Below, piece by piece: positions 5,156-5,992 of a DNA stretch of 5,992 nt (its first letter is position 1; each line of letters begins with the position of its first letter). The stretch lies in NCBI GenBank assembly GCA_020427625.1, contig JAGQOI010000279.1, positions 1-5,992 of the forward strand, read 5' to 3'. The translations under genes and the position numbers were made by a program. The notes under the pieces were generated by a model that searched no databases, was not told the origin of the DNA, and saw only the letters and a program-made list of their open reading frames with translations. The stretch is from Phycisphaerales bacterium (GTDB lineage Bacteria > Planctomycetota > Phycisphaerae > Phycisphaerales > SM1A02).

Positions 5156-5992
5156 ATGACCCACGACCACGACCGGACGTTCACGCGCCGACTGTTCCTC
5201 CACCAGGGCCTCACCCTCGCGTCCCTCGCGACCACCGCGCCGCTGTTCATCCAACGGTCGGCGCTCGGCATGATGAGGCCGCTCGGATCGATGACGACCT
5301 CGCAGCCCGGCGTGCCCGAGGATCGCGTGCTCGTCGTCGTCCAGCTCGGCGGCGGCAACGACGGACTCAACACCGTCATCCCCTACTTCAGCCCGCAGTA
5401 CTACCAGCGCCGACCCGCCATCGGCATCCGTGAACCCGGACGAGGACAAGGCAACCAGCAGGAAGCCCTCGCCCTCGACGCCAAGGCCGGACTCGGACTC
5501 CACCCGAACCTCACCGGCTTCAAGTCCCTCTTCGACGAAGGCGTCGCGACCGTCGTCCAGGGCGTCGGCTACCCCAACCCCAATCGATCCCACTTCGCAT
5601 CCATGGACATCTGGCACACCGCGAACCCCGACGGCGGCGGGACCGGGTGGCTCGGACGCTACATGGACAACCAGTGCTGCGGCACGCCCATCCCCGAAGG
5701 CAGCGTCGCCATCGGACGAACCGCGCCCCTCGCCATGATGGGCAGCGTCCAGAAACCCGTCGCGTTCGAGTCCGAGGAACTCTTCCGATGGCTCGGACAG
5801 TCCATCCATCCCGACCTCGACGCGTCGTACCGCTCCATCACCCGCAGCGGCACGCTGGAACACGTCGATCCCGACAGCCAGCTCGGCTTCCTCATGCGCA
5901 CCGCCCTCGATGCGCAGGTGTCGTCCGACCGCATCCGCGAAGCCGTCCGCAAGCAGCCGCTCGTGAACTGGCCGCGCGGCGCCCTCGCCGAC
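5156..5992 (+). CDS. DUF1501 family protein with Tat signal, 3' end cut by window
   Basis: An open frame of 279 codons runs from ATG 5156 to the window edge with no stop, so the C-terminal part is missing (family members are usually over 400 aa). The N-terminus TRRLFLHQG (10-18) is a twin-arginine motif, followed by a hydrophobic stretch to about residue 32, indicating export of a folded protein through the Tat system. Family blocks follow: VLVVVQLGGGNDGLNTVIPY (58-77), LHPNLTGFKSLFDEG (115-129) and GVGYPNPNRSHFASMDIWHT (136-155). DUF1501 is, to my knowledge, grouped with the alkaline phosphatase/sulfatase-like superfamily; Asn68-Asp69 and His146 in these blocks are candidate site residues by inference only. 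A vicinal cysteine pair lies at 174-175. GAGGG at 5141-5145 is the ribosome site. The gene follows DUF1800 by 22 bp and is surely co-transcribed. Codon choice favours GAA, GGA and ACC, unlike the first part of DUF1800. The family is clear; substrate and role are unknown. Confidence 0.93.
   Translation, partial: MTHDHDRTFTRRLFLHQGLTLASLATTAPLFIQRSALGMMRPLGSMTTSQPGVPEDRVLVVVQLGGGNDGLNTVIPYFSPQYYQRRPAIGIREPGRGQGNQQEALALDAKAGLGLHPNLTGFKSLFDEGVATVVQGVGYPNPNRSHFASMDIWHTANPDGGGTGWLGRYMDNQCCGTPIPEGSVAIGRTAPLAMMGSVQKPVAFESEELFRWLGQSIHPDLDASYRSITRSGTLEHVDPDSQLGFLMRTALDAQVSSDRIREAVRKQPLVNWPRGALAD

Noticed and set aside
3211..5379. Long open frame of 722 codons on the - strand
   Set aside because: It lies antisense to DUF1800 and part of DUF1501, which have clear family motifs. 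Its translation is dominated by Arg, Glu, Val and Leu with no recognisable domain, as expected for the shadow of a GC-rich gene.
5102..5863. Open frame of 253 codons on the - strand
   Set aside because: It is antisense to the DUF1501 gene, whose Tat signal and motifs are plain, and its translation shows no domain.

Overview
The window is GC-rich bacterial chromosome in which all six recognisable genes lie on the + strand. The organism is most likely a planctomycete, possibly of the Phycisphaerae type. This rests on the strong preference for G or C at third codon positions, the adjacent DUF1800-DUF1501 gene pair (very common in Planctomycetes but not confined to them), and the LpxL/HtrB-type acyltransferase, which implies a Gram-negative lipid A envelope. 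The taxonomy is an inference; there is no rRNA or other phylogenetic marker here.

Region 1 (about 1-1483) carries a membrane-anchored coiled-coil protein of unknown function. Its C-terminus reads like a BRCT domain, which would be unusual. A strong hairpin terminator with a UNCG tetraloop follows. Region 2 (1493-2537) holds a lipid A / lysophospholipid-type acyltransferase with an intact HX4E motif. A -10-like box sits so close to its ATG that its mRNA may be leaderless. Region 3 (2538-3379) holds a stand-alone CheY-like receiver protein with a polyacidic tail, followed 40 bp later by a small unrecognised protein of 103 aa that starts at GTG. These two are probably co-transcribed from a GGTACACTG promoter-like element.

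Region 4 (3380-3621) is a 242 bp intergenic stretch with unusual structure: three palindromic ACCGGT cores spaced exactly 11 bp apart, then an 11 bp direct repeat bracketing a TACAGT -10-like box. It is the probable control region of region 5 (3622-5992), an operon of a DUF1800 protein and a DUF1501 protein separated by 22 bp. The DUF1501 gene runs off the right edge. DUF1501 has a twin-arginine (Tat) signal, while DUF1800 has no visible export signal, so the pair may be exported together or may act on opposite sides of the membrane.

No tRNA, rRNA, CRISPR array, insertion sequence or phage gene was seen. The most notable points are the BRCT-like ending of the first protein, the phased palindromes upstream of DUF1800, the split export signal in the DUF1800/DUF1501 pair, and an abrupt change of codon usage inside the DUF1800 gene.
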